The position numbers and the translations under genes were made by a program. A stretch of DNA of 21,035 nt from Phoronis australis (taxonomy: Eukaryota > Phoronida > Phoronidae), in contig NMRA01000023.1 of the NCBI GenBank assembly GCA_002633005.1, positions 1,536,062 through 1,557,096 on the forward strand. Direction: 5' to 3'. Positions 18,186 to 21,035 of the stretch are shown here, in pieces. The notes under the pieces are model-generated. The model made no database searches. It was not told the origin of the DNA and saw nothing but the letters and a program-made list of their open reading frames with translations. The stretch's first letter is position 1. Every line of letters starts with the position of its first letter.

Positions 18186-18515
18186 GTCGTTATCAATATT
18201 CAGTGTATTGGCAATGTCGTTATCAATATTCAGTGTATTGGCAATGTCGTTATCAATATTCAGTGTATTGGCAATGTCGTTATCAATATTCAGTGTATTG
18301 GCAATGTCGTTATCAATATTCAGTGTATTGGCAATGTCGTTATCAATATTTAGTGTATTGGCAATGTCATTATCAATATTTAGTGTATTGGCAATGTCTT
18401 TATCAATATCCAGTGTATTGGCAATGTCGTTATCAATATTCAATGTATTGGCAATGTCATTATCATTATTCAGTGTTTTGGCAATGTCATTATCAATATT
18501 CAGTGTATTGGCAAT
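18186..18515. repeat. 30-bp minisatellite, eleven copies
   Basis: Eleven units of exactly 30 bp, from GTCGTTATCAATATTCAGTG through ATTGGCAAT. The first five are identical; later ones carry single substitutions (for example GTCATT, TTTAGTG, TATCCAG), and the tenth has the most. With a period of ten codons, several frames stay open on both strands, giving decapeptide repeats such as NIDNDIANTL. No flanking coding sequence supports translation. Confidence 0.98.
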
Positions 18516-21035
18516 GTCTACTGATCATTTAGTTCCTCTATATGAATGTAAGGCTTCTCAACTTGCACTTTGCACATTGCAGTTATGTGAAAAGTTGCGA
18601 CCAACTTAGAAATTAAACATGAATTTTTTACTACACGAATTTTGCAGTTTCCAGTCATCTCATTGTTTGTTTATATTCAGTGTATTTATGGCAGTATGAC
18701 CAAATTTTGGATGGAGGGATGTATGGATATTTATAGTGTCCAGCAGATTTCTCCCTCGGTGTATTACAATATCCCAGAGAATAACATTGCCTAAAAGTGG
18801 ACATTTCACAAGATTTTTATTGTTAACACTCTAAAACCTATTATTTTGTTTAAATATAGACCGTGTAGTTTTTCACTCCGAAAATTCAGCAGTGCACCTC
18901 TGAAACGTGCATCGGAGGGCAGTACACACGTCTGGTCTGTGTTCTCACCAAGTCATTCTCTGCAATTAAGCCATTGAGGTAAAGAGCAATGAAAATTTAT
19001 TTTTACCCAGTCCTTGCACTAATTAAAAAGCCATGAAAAGAAGTATTCTTACAGTGTGAGCTTGTACCAACTTTCAGAACTGCAAAATGTTTGCTGTTCC
19101 AAATTCAAGAACTATGAGGAAGACAAATTTTGCTTTGGCAGCTATTTTGGAGAATTTTATTTCAGACCTTGTTTTTACAAAGTGCAGCATCCAATATTTG
19201 GAGAATATGATTAACGCCAACATTGCCCATGTCCCAATTTTAAGAATACCAAATTTTAGAGACCTCCCAAACTGGAGAATTTTTAGCACTAGTAACAAAA
19301 ATGAAGTACCAGTTTTGTTTTGTTTTGAAGGAAACTTCAGTTTACAAATTTTCACATTTTATTTAAAAATAATGGCATTTATTGTACATACATGTACTTA
19401 TAAGACATTCCCATAAATTACATTTAGTTTACATGTAACAAATGAACACACTGTGTTCTTCCATAATCTTTATGTAAACTTGCCAGTTTACACAATAAAT
19501 TTAATTAAATTTTCAATTATAGCAGACTCAAGTCTCAACAACATTACATAATTTGCTTTTACAATGCAGCTGTTTTCTTTGGAATATGCTCTGTGAACTA
19601 GAGCGACACCTGGTGGTAAGTATGAATTACTCTGCAATTAAAATTTATCATTCCATGATACGAAATTGCAATATCAGGTGACCACATGCTGTTTGTAAGA
19701 AACATGCTTAGTCATAATACAATCCATGCAATCCCATAAGCTATACAACCATGATCAGACTAACCTGTAGATGCACTGAAATCCGACATCTTTGTTTTGT
19801 CGTATCCACCTCGGAATGCCACAGTTGGGGTTAACAATTGAATAAGCTAAATGACAAATGCAAGCACTTGTTTACAAAATTATAGATAAAACCTTGCCCA
19901 TTATCTGGAAAATGGCAAGTTTCACTAAATACTCGATCCTAAATGTTATAAGTAATAGTGGAGACTTTGATATCCAGTACAATGAATGTGATGTGATTTT
20001 AGTGTATTACACAAGTCAATATTGAATAAAATAAGAGACCACGGTCTAATCACTGCTAGAAATTTAGCAAAACTGGCCAAATTACATGGCACCCTTAAGT
20101 AAATTAATTTACAAAATTTGTGCTCTTACTATTATTCCGTGTGATTGGTTAAGTTTCAAGATAAGACCCTGGGCCCTGAAGTCTACACTTGGCAATAACT
20201 TCACTAAATAGTATACATCAAGTATTAAATGAGGTCTACACCCTACACACGGGTTTAGGCTGCAGTCAGAGCGTGCAGGTTTCTTAATGTGACAGATGTA
20301 TTCAAATTGTGAGCACTCGTGGAAATCCAAAACTGTTCCCGTGGCCAAAGACAATTCATAGGAATTGGCCCACACGCTACAATTAATGTTAAAATAGCAT
20401 AGAATGGCTTAGAAAATATTTGATAAAGATTTGTCGCAAAGTTGAAATCGATAGAAGTATACGATATGTGAATATTGGACTTTTGAAAACCTCCATGAAG
20501 ATTGAATAGTACTTCAAACACAAAAAGTCAATAAAAGACTTAATGTTATTCAGAAAATACTGAATTTCAAAATAATCCAAGATATCAGTAATATACAGAT
20601 TCCAGCCAAATTTGTTCAAAATCACAGGACCTGACACACAAAATGGCTGAACACGTGTGGTTAGAAAATTGTACAGTTTGAAAGGGTCTGATCTATTGCA
20701 CACTCAGGTACAAGCCAAATTTGCTCAAAATCTGATCCCAGTTACAACAGCTGGAGCAGTGACCAGCATAACACAGAGAGATGCTGAAGACAGTAACAAA
20801 GCAGCCCGTCTGACAAACATCGTATAAAAATTGTACATTGGATATTAACTGCTGACAGCAGTATTTTTTATCTTACATAGAAAAGCTATCGAAAGAAATC
20901 TACTTTTCATGAAAATCTAAATTATTTACATCACACAGAAGTCAGTTACAACAAATCAAATCTCAGCAAATTCATCAGGGCACCAACCATGGCCCAGCTG
21001 CATATATATCTTATATGTTGGATATCAACGATGAC
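18516..21035. other. AT-rich sequence to the window end, no gene seen
   Basis: Open frames of up to about 109 residues overlap on opposite strands, have AT-driven composition and lack family motifs. A 20-bp near-duplicate (AGCCAAATTTGYTCAAAATC) occurs at 20604 and 20713. A CTCF-like word with one mismatch lies at 19605-19616 on the minus strand. Confidence 0.5.

Noticed and set aside
18144-18609. Repeat-protein-like frames on both strands, and a superficial CRISPR-like look of 30-bp direct repeats
   Set aside because: The units are contiguous with no unique spacers, and the frames exist only because the unit length is divisible by three. The genome is eukaryotic.
19074-19416. Overlapping 93- and 109-residue frames on opposite strands
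   Set aside because: AT-rich, mutually antisense and without family motifs; typical chance frames.
20109-20703. Three overlapping minus-strand frames of 88-104 residues
   Set aside because: Low-GC chance frames; no conserved motif and no splice-supported continuation.

Overview
The window looks like draft nuclear DNA from an animal, most likely a marine invertebrate. It has split genes with GT-AG introns, 5-kb introns full of repeats, a CA microsatellite, minisatellites, an hAT-like DNA transposon and one assembly gap (15699-16074). No bacterial-type operon, CRISPR array or viral genome is visible. The phylum cannot be fixed from the sequence alone; amphioxus, hemichordate or lophotrochozoan would all be compatible.

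The core is a head-to-head pair of RNA-decay genes. On the minus strand, REXO2 (oligoribonuclease, a DEDDh exonuclease) starts at 8963. Three coding exons can be read: 8811-8963, 7696-7779 and 1919-1996, which give the first 105 residues including a mitochondrial-type presequence. The remaining exons were not found and probably lie beyond position 1. On the plus strand, RBM7 (RRM protein of the nuclear exosome targeting complex) starts at 9114. It has two coding exons, 9114-9197 and 14006-14608, giving a 228-residue protein. The two start codons are 150 bp apart, so the genes almost certainly share one bidirectional, TATA-less promoter, which carries an ETS-type site.

REXO2 intron 2 (1997-7695) holds a nested, intronless, antisense gene at 3048-3761. 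It resembles the C-terminal domain of PHYHIP-type proteins. The same intron holds an array of degenerate repeats (about 5053-6600) whose roughly 150-bp modules each begin with a motif that fits or nearly fits the CTCF core. A further inverted copy lies at 15390-15698 against the gap. REXO2 intron 1 holds a five-copy 43-bp tandem array.

RBM7 intron 1 (9198-14005) holds a tRNA-derived SINE-like piece, a possible minus-strand exon near a TATA-like box, and a 2.07-kb element with 14-bp terminal inverted repeats and a 5-bp target duplication.

Downstream of RBM7 (14609-21035) no convincing gene was found. That part contains the gap, several short tandem repeats (notably eleven 30-bp units at 18186-18515) and otherwise AT-rich unique sequence.
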